Assembly (NCBI RefSeq): GCF_030272615.1
Contig: NC_081406.1
Span: forward strand, 220,029,497-220,093,496
Origin: Cryptomeria japonica
Taxonomy: Eukaryota; Streptophyta; Pinopsida; Cupressales; Cupressaceae
Length of the DNA: 64,000 bases
Direction of reading: 5' to 3'
Position numbers and translations under genes: made by a program. The notes below the pieces were generated by a model, which saw only the letters and a list, made by a program, of their open reading frames with translations, made no database searches and was not told where the DNA came from. Shown one piece after another: positions 1-11,926 of this stretch (the first letter of the stretch is position 1; each line of letters starts with the position of its first letter).

Positions 1-1538
1 ACCCCACCTTTTTTTGGTATTAAAAAACACATGGACCAAGACTCTCACTAATTAGCCCCTTATCCAATAGTTATTGCACTCCCTTGTCAATCTCCTCATT
101 TTCTATTGGTGCCATGGTTCCTTGTTTGGTAAAATGGCACTAGGTATTAAGTCCATGCAATGACTTATACTCCTCATGGGTGACAATTCGATTGGAAATT
201 CCAACATTTTTTTGGTATTTTCATGCACCATTTCTTGAATTTTCTATTGATAGCTCTTAATTCTTCACTATTTTTATAAGGATTAAGATTTTAGGGATAA
301 AAATCTAGTAGACCTTCGCCTTTTTGACATCTTTCAAAAAATTGAATTTTTCAGTCACCAAATAAATTTTAGAACTACTCTATTTGAAAGTCTACTAGTA
401 CACATTGTTCTCCTACAACCATTTGATGTTATTTTTTGCAACTATGAGACATTGTAGGAATCGGGATGCTTCAAAATTTTCAATCTTAATTTATTTACCA
501 TCTCTCTAGACACAGTGGTGTCCATATTTTTATTATTCGATATAATTTTTAAACACTTTTTAGTATCCTTGCATCTTGTTCTAAATAAGTTTATTTTTTG
601 AATATGTTTATAATTATCCTTCTTTGGATTTAAGATTTTTCAACAGCAAAGGTTCTCCATCCTGTAGATCTTCTTCATATTTTAGTGAAACAACAATTTC
701 ATTTTCATGTTATGAAATATTAATTCTTGGGTTCTTTCTTTTCTTGCTACTTTACTATATTTAAGGACATTTAAATGTAATGTTCCTAGTTTCTACACAT
801 TGGAAACATGTTCCATTATCACCATTTTGAATTTGAAACCCTTACATCTATTCTTTTCTTCATGGGCACTTTTGAAAAATATGCACAATTTTAAAAAACC
901 CATAACTTTTGGTTTGAATACTCAATTGAGCTCTCATTTAACAAAAAATCAAGATCTAATATTTTCTCTATTATTTTGAATAATTCTATAATAATTTTGA
1001 AAAAAATTAGGCAAAATTCTTACCTTTAAAGATTCAAAATTCTATTTGATACTTTTTCCAAGATTATAGGATTTTAAAAATTAAATATCTTACTACCAAT
1101 AGGAAATATTTGGCTATTTTTTAACCATAGGATTCATTTATAATTCCAAATCCTTGGGTAAATTTTTTAGGTCCATACATTTTCATCTAACAATACTTTC
1201 TAAAAATGGGGTGATCCATGTAGTACAACCATTAAAATAATTGCTTCACTGGGCTAGGAGAATTTTTTTTATTGACCTAATTTAAATAAATTATGACACC
1301 AATAGAAATATAAATTTGACAATTCAATTTAACTAAAGATATGAAATTTTAAAAAGACAACTTCTTCTCCTAGATAATGTTGATAATAGAGGCCAAAAGA
1401 CACCATTCATATGAATTAATTATTGGGTCTCACCCATCTAAATTTAATCCTTTATTCTCCTTAGCTAATATACTAATAAAATGGTTAAAGTGGCTCAGAG
1501 AATTTATCTCGAAATAAATTTTCAATCAAAATTTACAA
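1..1538. other. AT-rich intergenic DNA, no gene seen
   Basis: About 1.5 kb of AT-rich sequence with no open frame of note, no tRNA-like fold and no tandem repeat that I can see. It ends at the poly-T run that marks the 3' end of the minus-strand LINE. Confidence 0.6.
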
Positions 1539-3754
1539 TTTTTTTTTTTTTTGAAAAAGAGGGGGTAAAAACTTTATTGAAAATTAGTCACAAGAATTAC
1601 AAAGAGACCCAAGGCCCCAAGGCCCTAGAAAGAACCACACGCCCAACCCAAAATTAGCCAATCTCATACCCATCCAAGTCATCAACAAAAAACTTCTACA
1701 GGTCTTAACAATAATCCAGGGAAAGATGATCCCACCCTTCAACTTTCCAGTCACTACCATGTTTTGAGGCCCACTTGGCCAAACAATTTGCTGCTCTATT
1801 CCACTCATGAGGAATATGGATGAAAGACACCTGCTCCATAGCCGAGCTAATATGAAGAATCTAATGAACAATCTCTGCCAACTGCCAATGCACCCCACTC
1901 ACCTTCTGCTATGTCAACAAGTTCACCACAATTTGTGAGTCCAATTCACAGATAACCTTTCTACATCCCAACTCCCAGGAACGCTCCAAGGCATAGAGAA
2001 TAGAAAAGCCATCCATAAAATTATTAGAATGCCACCCTTTATGAACCAAAAATAAGAGGACCACCTCCCCCATACCATTCCTACCAACACCACCAATCCC
2101 AGTAGGGCCTAGGTTACTCGTAGAGGAGCCATCGGTATTAATTTTGATAATCTCATCCTAAGGACGTATCCATCTTCTGATCCTTTGAACCTTCTTCAAA
2201 GAACGTCTACCTCTCTTGACACAAGCTGAGGCAGGGGACAATTCTTGCAGCCCCAACCTACTCATAATATCTGCCTCATCTTTATTCAGAGGAAAATGCA
2301 CCTCACATTTATCTTCCACCGTCTCCTTGATCATAACTATGATTCTATTCCACACCTGCTGAACCATCAGTCTGACCTCACGAAAGATCCTCCTGTTCCT
2401 TTCGAGCTAGATCTTCCACAAAATGAAGATGGGTCCAATGTACCAGACAGTCTGGAGGAAGGAGGAGAAGATAGGAGGTCTGCCCAAGCTACTCCAAAAC
2501 TCCACTAGTGAATCCACGTGAACACAAGGATGCTTCCACACCACCCACCAATAGTGCCATATAAGCATAGAGAAGGGGCATCTGAAAAATAGGTGTGAGG
2601 ATTCTTCCTCCCCATTACCACACAAGGCACAAATGGAAGGCCCCAAAAATCCTCTCTTGTAGATATTGTCCCAGGTTAGGCATCTGTTCAAGGCCAAAGT
2701 CTAGGCAAAGAAGTTACACTTTGGCCAAGAAAGATTATTCCACACTTGTTTCCACCAAGGCACCTCTCTTCCCTCAAGTCTTTGGATCAACAGTACCCGA
2801 TATCCACTGGCAATAGTAAAGATGCCCTTAGGGTTCGGAAGCCAAGCAAGTCCATCCCTAACCTTGAGAGAACTACAGTGTCTATTCGCCAGAATGCCAT
2901 ACAACTCCACACACTCTTCCTCCATCCCAGAAACCGGCCACTCATTAGGGGCCTTCCACTACTCCATCTCCAGCTGCCCACACCTATACATAGCCTTGAA
3001 GTCACTCACCCTAGACCACCCTACCTCCAAAAACCTTTGGCAGAGAGTCCCAAGGCTGGGAAACTGATCCAGGATAGCGGGGTAACCATCCCAAGAGTCA
3101 TTCCAGAATAGGACCCCTTCCCCCCTCCTACAAATCAAAAGAGACCTTCCTTAATAAGGGAGGCCCCCTTCTTAAGAGTACTCCAAATCTTTGAACCTTT
3201 ACCCTCAAGCAGATATCTTGGAATTTCCTCCATCGGGATCCTGTGCATATATTTATAGGCCAAAATCCTATCCCAGCCATGATCCTACTCAACACACCAC
3301 CTCTAGTACAATTTAGCTGCCATAGCCTCCCCAAATAAAATAGACTGCCTTAAACCAAGCCCCCTCAACTACTTCAGGCTACACACCAACTCCCAATTGA
3401 CAAGACTCCATTTGGAGGAGGAGAGGCTACCTGCCCATAAGAATTGCCTAGCCAGAGAGTCCAATCCCTTCAAGAACCACTTAGGAGCCACTTGAAGCAT
3501 ACATCGATAAGTTGGAAGAGCCTGAACCACCGACTGAATCAGCTAAACCCTCCCAGCAAAGGATAACCATCTATTAGTCCAATGATCAAACTTTGTGTGA
3601 AATTTATCCAAGATGCCCTACCAGAAATCCTTAGGAGGGTTACCAGGAGAAATAGGAATACCCAAATAAGTCAAGGGCAAAGAGCCAACTTGGAATCTTA
3701 AGATAAGAACAATCCTCCTTTGAATAGGACCCAGAGTGTTGAAAAAGAGGATAG
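1539..3754 (-). mobile_element. L1-like LINE, 3' part
   Basis: This is the downstream half of a minus-strand LINE whose upstream half lies at 6850-10626. On the plus strand it begins with a T run (1539-1552), the poly-A tail in reverse. Reading leftwards, it encodes the end of the reverse transcriptase, a zf-RVT zinc region and an RNase H-like domain. The block at 3755-6846 interrupts the element. A 14-bp candidate target duplication with one mismatch lies at 1527-1540 and 10627-10640. It is AT-rich and overlaps the tail, so it is only suggestive. Confidence 0.9.
1600..3754 (-). pseudogene. LINE ORF2 C-terminal part: RT thumb, zf-RVT, RNase H (broken)
   Basis: From about 3750 leftwards the minus strand reads FFNTLGPIQRR, then LTYLGIPISPGNP, W..RLSFAGRV and a PTYRCMLQVAPKW-like stretch. 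These are the connection after the RT active site in plant L1 ORF2 proteins. Next comes a zf-RVT motif (CALCGNGEEESSHLFFRCPFS, about 2590-2650). The RNase H-like domain follows at about 2160-1700, with INTDGSS, a CELDSQ segment and HIPHEWNRAANCLAKWAS. The glutamate expected after the first aspartate is not evident. Several stops (for example around 3340, 3540 and 1910) and small shifts break the frame, so this is a dead copy. The RT core that should precede FFNT is absent here and is lost across the copia junction. Confidence 0.85.
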
Positions 3755-4832
3755 TGTTGGTATTTTGGTATGGTTTTGTCATTGATGTCAACACCTGCTA
3801 AATACACCTACTTTGGAGATCCGGCAACGTTCATCGACAATCAGTAAACTGTTCAAACAATCACTGGTATATGGTTAACCGATAGGATATAATGTTAATC
3901 AACAAGATATAATGTTCACCGGTACCTGCAATAACATGGAAGACACTTGGTAATGTTGAAGACATCATGTGGACACTTTTCCTTGAAGTAATATCATTGG
4001 TAAATTCTTATTTGCAAATTTGCTTTTACCAGCAAATAGGTCTAGGTTATCTAGGGTTACACCGGCAGGTTTATCTTTTCCAGATCAGCATGGCACGCTA
4101 TGGAAATGATTTATTATTGTTGTAAATGCATTAAGCCGACATGTTTAATTGGTTACTACATCGGATATTGTATTATTTGTAAAATGTTTTTATTGTAATA
4201 TCTTGTAGAGCTGACCTACTAAAATTGGTCTTAGGGTATGGTATAAATGTAAGATCTTATTTGTAAGATCAAGTGTGGAATGCAAAAAAGATTTAAGGAA
4301 AGGTATATGCGAGATCAAGCAGAGATAAACACGAAGACATCATTTGAAGGTGAAGTTAGGTTTTTGTAGAAGCATATCAGCATTACACTGGTACTGAATC
4401 CAACATATGAAGATGCTATTTTGTGTAGTACATTCTCATTAAATTTAACCATCCAACTGTAGTCAGTGTGACTCCCATTTGTGTTTGAGCAGTGAGCTCT
4501 AGGCTATTGGCCTTTCTACATGTGTAGACCCCTCTTTGTACACTTACTATCTGCAGTAGTATCATCTGATTGTGGGTAAGGTTTCCCATCGTGGTTTTTC
4601 CCCTTACAGGGTTTCCACATACAAATATTTGTGTCATGTGTTGTGGATGACTTTATGTTTATATTTCATGCATTAATTCTTACCGGTATAGCAATTTTCT
4701 GTTAACACTATCTACCGGCATACTTAACTGTCTTACCGGTATTAAGCAATAAGTTGGTTAACAAGATTTTGGTTTGAATTTATTAGACAACTGATTCACC
4801 CCCCCCCCTCTCAATTGTCCCCAGGACCTACA
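3755..4832 (+). repeat. 5' LTR of the copia element
   Basis: The LTR runs from TGTTGG to CCTACA (TG...CA). It ends with the C-run and TCTCAATTGTCCCC typical of this LTR family; the same end, reversed, recurs in the minus-strand elements at 24981, 59245, 61.55 kb and 62.1 kb. TATAAATG at 4242-4249 is a plausible LTR promoter TATA box. Confidence 0.85.
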
Positions 4833-4834
4833 AT

Positions 4835-4846
4835 TGGTATTAGAGC
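4835..4846 (+). promoter_or_regulatory. Primer-binding site (initiator Met-tRNA)
   Basis: TGGTATTAGAGC lies two bases after the LTR end. The plant Ty1/copia site is TGGTATCAGAGC, so there is one mismatch. It shows the orientation and confirms the LTR boundary. Confidence 0.85.
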
Positions 4847-4891
4847 TTAGTCCTCTTTTTTTATAGAAGTTTAACAACTTGAGGAGATCCA

Positions 4892-6208
4892 ATGTCTACT
4901 AATTATTTCAGAAAGGATAGTCCTAAACTTGATGGAACCAACTATGGAATATGGAAAATCAAAATGGAGACACATCTGAATTGCATTGGTAAAGACATCT
5001 GGGAAGTTACTAAGAATGGTTATACTGCTGCTATAGCTGGTCAGCCTACTCCTATTACTTTAGCTAAAGATGAAGAAAATGATTGCAAAGCAAGAGAAGC
5101 ACTTTTGAGCGCATTGTCAGATCAACAAATCATGGGATTATCAGATAGATCTACTGCAAAAGCTATTTGGGATCATTTGGAAACACTGAATGAAGGGGAT
5201 TCCATAGTCAAAATTGCAAAACTTGAAAGCTTCCGAGTCAGGTATGAACATCTGAAAATGGAAGAAGATGAAAGAATTTTTGCTTTTATGGAAAGAGTAA
5301 ATGAAATTGTTTTAGGTATCAAATGTTGTGGAGGAACCTTGAGTGAAGATGAGATTGTTTCAAAAATCTTAAGAGGTTTGCCACCAGCATATAAAGTGAA
5401 GGTTACTGCTATTAATGAGTTGAGAACAATGCCTAATACATCAGTAACTAGGGATACATTGATTGGAAAACTTTCAGCTTTAGAAATTGAGGAATTTGGT
5501 CCTATTGCTACTATAAAAACTGATTTGGCCTTCAAAGCATCAACATCATCTGCTTTATCTTTTGACAAATCAGACTGGAGAGCCATTTATGGAAGAGAAC
5601 TTGAAGAAACCAGGAAGGAGAATGAAGAGCTTGAAGAACTTGAAGCACTATTTGCAAGAAAAATGCCAAAAGGTCCAATTGGAAGTAAGTATGAAGGTAA
5701 GGCACCCTTTAAATGTTTCAACTATAATAAGATTGGTCATATGGCTTCAAGATGCCCTGATAGACATGCTAGACTAAGAGAAGAAGCTAGAAGGACATAT
5801 AAACCTAATCCTGAATATCAGAGATACAGATTTAAGAAAAACAAAGATAAATATTGTTACATTACTGATGAAGGTGTGACTGATGATTCTGATGAGGATC
5901 CAGCAGACAATGGATGGGTCTTTGTTGCTATAACAGAAGATCAACCGGTACCTATTGCTCCACTGGTAGAACAAGCCCTAGCAGCTAAAGTTGAATCAAA
6001 GGATGAATGGATTATTGACTCAGGATGCTCACATCACATGACTAGAGACACAGGCAAATTCTTGAACTTTCAAGAATACAATGGAGGTTTAGTAAGATTC
6101 AGAGATGACAAATCCTGTTCAATCAAAGGTAAGGGTTCAATATCTCTTGATGGTAAACATAACACTGACAATGTTTACTATGTTGAAGGATTAAAACATA
6201 ATCTTTAA
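4892..6208 (+). pseudogene. copia gag-protease (438 codons, frameshifted)
   Basis: Gag and the start of the polyprotein. Residues about 1-200 form the UBN2/gag-like region (LDGTNYGIWKIKM near the start, then IWDHLE). A zinc knuckle follows at about residue 274: CFNYNKIGHMASRC. Its second cysteine is tyrosine, so the CCHC set is incomplete. The aspartic protease motif WIIDSGCSHHMT is at about residue 371. The frame ends at VEGLKHNL followed by TAA. One T appears to be missing, because shifting the frame by one base restores SVGQLVEKGFQ and leads straight into the integrase frame. So the polyprotein carries a 1-nt deletion near 6207. The element is a decayed copy that could not make Pol without suppression. 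Confidence 0.85.
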
Positions 6209-6846
6209 GTGTTGGTCAATTAGTTGAGAAAGGTTTTCAGTTACAATTTAAAAATGGAAAATGCAAAATCATGAATAGAACTAGTTTGGAAATTGCAACC
6301 GGTAATCAGACTAGAGGTAGTATCTTTCATTTGAATAACAGTGAAAAGGCATGCTTAATTGCACATATAGGTGAAAGTTGGCTATGGCATAAAAGACTAT
6401 GTCATGTAAATTTTGATTGCATGGTAAAAATCAGTACTTCTAAGGCAGTTAGAGATCTACCTAAAATTGTGAAACCTCAGAATACAATTTGCAAGGAATG
6501 TCAATTTGGAAAACAGGTTAGAGCTAGTTTCAAAAGTATTCCAGAAAAATCCAATAATGCTCTTGATTTAATTCACACTGATTTATGTGGTCCGGCTAGA
6601 ACTAAAATTTTACAAGGTGATAGATATTTCATGCTAATTATTGATGATTATTCTAGAATGTGTTGGGTTACTTTTCTCAGAGAAAAATCAGAAGCACTTG
6701 GGAATTTCAAGCTATTCAAAGCAATGGTTGAAAATGAAACCGGTAAGAAAATTAAATGCTTAAGATCAGATCAAGGAGGAAAATTCACATCTAGAGATTT
6801 TAATACATTCTGTGAAGTTAATGGAATCAAAAGACAGTTATCAGCA
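6209..6846 (+). pseudogene. copia GAG-pre-integrase and integrase core, truncated
   Basis: Continues the polyprotein one frame over from gag. It contains the pre-integrase zinc-binding segment (LWHKRLCHVNFDCM ... CKECQFGKQ), then the integrase core with its first aspartate in HTDLCGP and the second in LRSDQGGKF. The third catalytic residue (the Glu of the DD35E set) lies in the part cut away after RQLSA. The methionine at 6271 is internal and not a true start. The protein is clearly incomplete and inactive. Confidence 0.85.
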
Positions 6847-6849
6847 TAG

Positions 6850-8805
6850 AGGTCCCCTTGGTGAAGACCCCTAGATGCACCGAACAACTCAGTATGATCG
6901 CCATTGATTAGCACCGAGAAAGATGTAGACATCAGACAACTCATTACCCATTGGATCCATTCATCAGCAAAGCCAAATGCCTTGAGAATCTTCTAAAGGA
7001 AGTACCAACAAACTCTATCATAAGCCTTAGCCATATCCAACTTAATGAACATAGCTTTTTCCTTGGAAATTGCCATAGAGTGAATAGTCTCCGTAGCTAT
7101 GACCACCCCATCCAAGATTTGGTGCCCTTCCACAAAACCACTCTTCTCCTCAGAGATAACATCCCCTGAACACTTTTTCAACCTATCTGCTATCATCTTA
7201 GAGATAATCTTGTAAATCACATTGCAGAGAGAGATGGGTCAGAATTGGCCTAACTGGTTAGCCCCATCACACTTGGGGATGAGCACGATGAAAGTTGCAT
7301 TCAACACTCGAAGCATCTACTTATTCCTCTGGGACTCCTGAATGACTTCCCATAAGTCCAATTTGATAATATCCTAGAACTCTTGAAACAATTCAACCAG
7401 GAACCCATCCGAACTAGGGGCCTTTCCCTTTCTCATGTGAAAAACAATCCTCTCTAGTTCCTCCAATGAAATGGGACCCATAAGTTTCTCATTCATCTCC
7501 CTAGTAACAAGAGAAGGGATGCAATCAAGAACTTGATTCTCCTCCACCAGTTCCCCTTGAGACTCCTCCTTGAAGAGGGCCCAAAAATAAAGTAAAGACT
7601 CCCTAGAAATCTCCTGTAATGATAAAAGTTGCTCACCTCTATCATTAACTAGAACCGGAATGGAATTTCCATGTCTTCTAGTTTTCACCGAATTGAAGAA
7701 GAAAGCAGTGTTCTTATCACCCTCTTGAAGCCAATCAATATGAGCTCTTTGTTTCCAGTATACTTCCTCCCTAAGCTCCCATTCCTCTAGAGCCTTGATA
7801 GTCCTATCTTCCCCCTAAGAAAGGCTTCAAACAAACCATACTCTCTGATGTCACTAGTGATTGCATTCAACACAATTTGAGCAACTTTATTAGCATGGAA
7901 AATATTTGCGAAGCCCTAACGGTTCCAGTTTTTAAGCTGAAACTTAATAAATTGCAATTGCTTGGCAAAAGTATACATAACAGTGTCGAAGGCCGACCTC
8001 CCTTGTCTCCACCAATCTACAACAAGAGTCTACAAAGAAGGATTCTGAAGCCACATAAGTTGGAATTTGAGAGAAGGAGAGCGAGCAACCTGAGAAAAAG
8101 AAGAAACCAACTTAATGGGCCAGTGATCAGATCCTCTCCAATCTAGAATCTCTGAGCTAGTAGACCACTCCCCACCAATCCAAAAACTAGAAACCAGAAA
8201 ATGATCCAACCTTTTCACAATCCAATACTCCCCTATCCTCCTATTTTTCTAGGTGAACAGACCATTACCAGGCTTAATGTCAACAAGATGCAATGAAGCT
8301 ATATTATCTCGAAAAAGGAGAGACGAAGGTTCTAACTGCATAACACCCCCCTTCTTCTTACTCAACTCAAGGATGGCATTGAAATCGCCTACCATAATCC
8401 AAGGATGCAAAGGGGCCAGCCTCCGCATACCAGAGATATGGGCCCATAAATTTTGCTTACCTTGAAGAATAGTGGGGGCATAGATGTTTGTAACCAAGAT
8501 ATATTCCCTAGTCTCAAGACTAGAGACAACCTCAGATAACGTAGATCTGGAGGCCACCCACCAATTAGGATGAATCCTTAGAGGGTTCCAAAGATAGGCC
8601 ACCCCTCCTGAGGAGTCCACAGTACCAATACACTAACACTGGCTTCTTCCCCAAATCTTTGGGACCATATCCATCATACTTTCCATAGAAAGTTTTGTCT
8701 CCTGCAAAAAAAGAATATCAGGAGCATGGCTCCTTATCATCTCCCAAACAACTTTTTGTCTAGGGCCACTGTTCAAGCCCTCACATTCCATGATAGAAAA
8801 ATCAT
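6850..8805 (-). pseudogene. LINE ORF2 N-terminal part: AP endonuclease and RT
   Basis: The start MIFLSWNVRG at 8805, followed by PDILFLQETKL, then GGVAYLWNP and VGDFNAIL (about 8370), is the apurinic-type endonuclease of plant L1 elements. This nicks target DNA for reverse transcription. The RT follows with a KAPSSDGF motif (about 7400-7430), a DRLKKCSGDVISEEKSGFVEGHQI-like region and KLDMAKAYDRV. The frame ends at RGLHQGD where the copia element cuts in. The FADD active-site box should follow within about 100 residues, but neither half has it. Stops near 8640 and 7820 and small shifts also break the frame. The protein is non-functional. Confidence 0.85.
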
Positions 8806-10489
8806 TTAGGGGGATTGGAAAAGTGTGAATCCAGAGTCTTTATTGACCCTGACTCAACCAAATTCTCCCCCATCAATTTGATCTTCTCTAAGTCCTTTTT
8901 TCTTCCAGCCTTAGAACTCTTCTCCGATGATCCTTTCTTAATGTCCTTCTGGTGGAGACCCAAATGTACACCCATCTTGTTACTTTTGGCCCTAGTAGGT
9001 CCCATTTTTTGAGTAGAAGGAGAAACCTCCCCCCCAACCAGCTCCACTATAGCACTAGGTATGGATCCCAATTGGGCTACACCTGGCTGATCCATCTCCA
9101 TTTGTTGGCTCCCCACAATTTGTAAAGCCTAGGTCGCGTCCCAAATTACACTATCATCTGCCAACCTTGGAGCACCCTGATCTAAAGGAGTCAGCCCAGG
9201 GTTTACCTCCTACTGGGTGAGGTCATCCAGGGCTTCAAACCTATTGAAAGTATCATCCTCCTGTCTCACTTGTAAGGGCCTCTTTTGTCTCTGATTCCTA
9301 TTCTTTGTCTTAACTAGGACAAAACCATCAGTACCCACAGCTTCCCCTATCATGGCGGGTTTTCCTTTATCAACCCCATCTGTGTTATGGGGTGGCTATT
9401 GAGATTGGTGCACCATCAGTTTATGCCTAGGGCACTTGCACTGCAAGTGACCGTACTCATGACATAGGCGACATCAGAAAGGTAAAGTCTCATAATCTAG
9501 TGGCTAAACCTAGGAATAAGAACCCACACACATATCAATAGCATTTGGCAAAGGCTTACTAAGATCAATCTCAACACAGATGTGAGCGAAGGTCATTACC
9601 CTTCTCCCTAGGGTTTGTGAGGATGATCCAACTGGCCTCCCAAGCACTGAAGCGAGCATCTGAAGCACATCCTCCTGACAGCATTCCACTGGAAGTCGCA
9701 GTAAGCAGATCCACACTAGGACCCTATTCGGGAGTTCCTCTGAAGGGTTGACCCTACATGCTAGGGTTTGATAAACAATCCCACCTGGTTGTAAAAATAC
9801 GACCCTCCTTCAAAAACCCTACTCCGATCCTCCATGCAATTGAAGGTAACCATGAAGTAGTTGTTTGCTAATAACATGATCTCCATCTCCCCTTCTAGAG
9901 CCCAAGTTCTCTGAGCCCAGTTTTCCAAAAACTACAGAGAGACCCTCATCTCCAAAAACTTGTAGTATAACAAATGTTTGGAAAAGTAATCAACATCTTC
10001 CGCTATCATCTCTAGAGGAATACTCACCCTAGGTCTCTCGCTACACTTCTCCAGGTAGCCATTAATCTTTGAAATCCATGAACCCCTTGTGTTTCCAGCC
10101 CCAGACTCTGAGGCAAAATGGTTATTATCATAGGTCTTTAAATTATGGGATGTGGGTTTCAAATTCCTCGCATCCCAAAGCTCCAAATTGTGAGGCGCCT
10201 TCGAGGCCTCACCACCAGATCTATGCATCTCACCACTCAAGGAGCCCACCCTCCAAAGGGAGCTGGCCAAAGACTCTGAACCTTGCATGCAACAAACACC
10301 CTCACCCCACCGTGAAGCTTGAGCCTCCCCCAACCCTACCCCATGTACAAACTGCAGATCCACAGGGACCCCGAGCCCTTGCCCCCCGTAGCACCTACCT
10401 TCCCCCACAACCACCACACCATCTTCCCCCGCAGCACCGACACCAACCTTTCCCACAGTAGCACCCCCATCCACAACCTCAACCCTCAT
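8802..10489 (-). pseudogene. LINE ORF1 (DUF4283 type, CCHC knuckle), decayed
   Basis: Nucleic-acid-binding ORF1 of a plant L1 element. The stretch 9510-9716 reads LLRLPVECCQEDVLQMLASV, then GRPVG..TLGRR and a V.EIDLSKPLP ending, which is the DUF4283-like core. The zf-CCHC_4 knuckle CRLCHEYGHLQCKC lies near 9435-9480. The C-terminal tail is Lys-rich. Several stops interrupt the frame (for example just before CRLCHEY and around 9915). The TGA that ends ORF1 (8804-8802) overlaps the ATG of ORF2 (8805-8803) as ATGA. That geometry suits stop-and-restart translation in the ancestral element. The proline- and alanine-rich region at 9932-10489 is taken as the N-terminus, with low certainty on the exact start. 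Confidence 0.75.
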
Positions 10490-10797
10490 GCCACTGTACC
10501 AGCCAGCAAGCCTGCCTATGAGCTAGGGTTGCGATGCCCTAGGCCGCACTCTGCTCCCATCCCACACAGTGCTGCCATCACAAAAAAATTGCTAAATTAA
10601 ATTCATAAAAGTTCAATTTTATCCTACAAAATTTCCAATTAAAATATAAAGGAAATGAATTAATTTTTGAGCATTCTTTGTATAAGGAAACAATCATGGA
10701 AGTTGTTTGATAGTCTTGTAATAGTCTCATATTGGACATAAAGAATTGAAAACACCTATATGAAGATGCCCATTTCAATCATTAATCTTCTAGATAA

Positions 10798-10871
10798 GAT
10801 GAGTTATTAACACTTAAAATGTATTTAAACATTGATGAGTTATTAACACTTAAAATGTATTTAAACATTGA
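10798..10871. repeat. Two-copy tandem repeat, unit about 36 bp
   Basis: The segment starting GATGAGTTATTAACAC and ending GTATTTAAACATT occurs twice in direct succession just before the first H repeat. Confidence 0.8.
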
Positions 10872-11926
10872 TAATATTAAATAGTAGGGGTGACCTTCAT
10901 AGATAATTCTTAAGTCAATTCAAACTATAGTTTATATACATGATCTTTCTTCTATTATTTATGATTTGATTTTTCCACTATTATTTATGACCTGATTTTT
11001 CTACTATTATTTATGCTTTGATATTTTCATAATTATTTAAGATTCAAATATTGATAAATATTATTAAAAAGTAAATATGTATCATCATCCAAAAATATTT
11101 ATTTATTTATTTTTGTTTTTATTTTTAAAATTTTTTGATGATATAGTTATCCTCTTCATATCATAAAAAAATTTAAATCAAATATCAGATATATATTCTT
11201 TTAATCTATCATATCTTATATGAATAAATATACATTCACTTTTTCTTAAATTAATTAACATATCAATACATAATTTATACATATAATTATGATTAATATT
11301 TTACAACTCAAACAACTCCAAGAATAACACACCAAAAACATTATCATTCAATGTGTCCACACTTCTCATGTACCTTTAGAGATACCAATCTAATACACAT
11401 ATAATTAATTTTTTAAAACTTAGAATTTAGCTTTTAGATAGAATAATTAATGAATTTTTAGATTCATTTAAACAATTAAAAAGTTAAAAAGCATAATAAA
11501 GAATTTATATAAATGATCTCTTTAAAAATTGATAATACTAAATAAATGGGGTTACCCTCATAGATATTTCTTAAGTCAATTCAAACTATAATTCATATAC
11601 ATGATCTTTCCACTATTATTTATGATCTTATTTTTCCACTACTATCTATGATTTGATATTTCCACTATTATTTAAGAATCAAATCTTCATAAATATTATT
11701 AAAAAATATGTCATCATATGAAAAGAAATAATAATTTTATCAATTGTCTTCTCATAATCATAAAAAAATTTAAGCCAAGTTTCAAATATTTATTATCTTT
11801 TTAATCTACTAAATATCTATTATCTTATATGAATATAAATACATTCACTTTTTGTTAAATTGATTAAAAAATATCAATATATAATATATAAATATAATTA
11901 TGATTGATATTTAACAATACAATTCT
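10862..11926 (+). repeat. AT-rich host repeat H: copy 1 (to ~11529) and first half of copy 2
   Basis: A unit of about 660 bp. Shared landmarks, in order, are TTCTTAAGTCAATTCAAACTA, ACTATTATTTATGA, a run near ATATGAATAAATATACATTCA, AATTATGATTGATATTT and, in copy 1 only, AATAACACACC, CTCATGTACCTTTAGAG and CAATCTAATACACATATAATT. Copy 2 starts at about 11530 and stops at 11926, after ACAATACAA. Its missing half appears at 34095. A third copy starts at about 34560. No coding capacity is visible. Confidence 0.75.

Larger units (their letters stand above)
3755..6846 (+). mobile_element. Ty1/copia retrotransposon, 5' half, inserted in the LINE
   Basis: The element begins with TGTTGG at 3755, directly after LINE sequence. 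A 1078-bp LTR is followed by a primer-binding site, gag, protease and the start of integrase. The integrase frame stops after RQLSA, at the point where PRTPQQNG normally follows, and LINE sequence resumes at about 6850. No reverse transcriptase, RNase H or 3' LTR is present. LINE RT sequence is also missing across the site, so a deletion after insertion is the simplest reading. The tetramer ATAG occurs at both junctions (3751-3754 and 6846-6849). It may be deletion microhomology rather than a target duplication. Confidence 0.9.
6850..10626 (-). mobile_element. L1-like LINE, 5' part
   Basis: Upstream half of the LINE that continues at 1539-3754. Read from right to left it gives ORF1, then ORF2 with endonuclease and reverse transcriptase. 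The last LINE residues before the copia junction are RGLHQGD, the start of the RT GDPLSPYLF block. The right boundary is set from a candidate 14-bp target duplication at 10627-10640. The coding-like GC level falls off near 10575. Confidence 0.85.
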
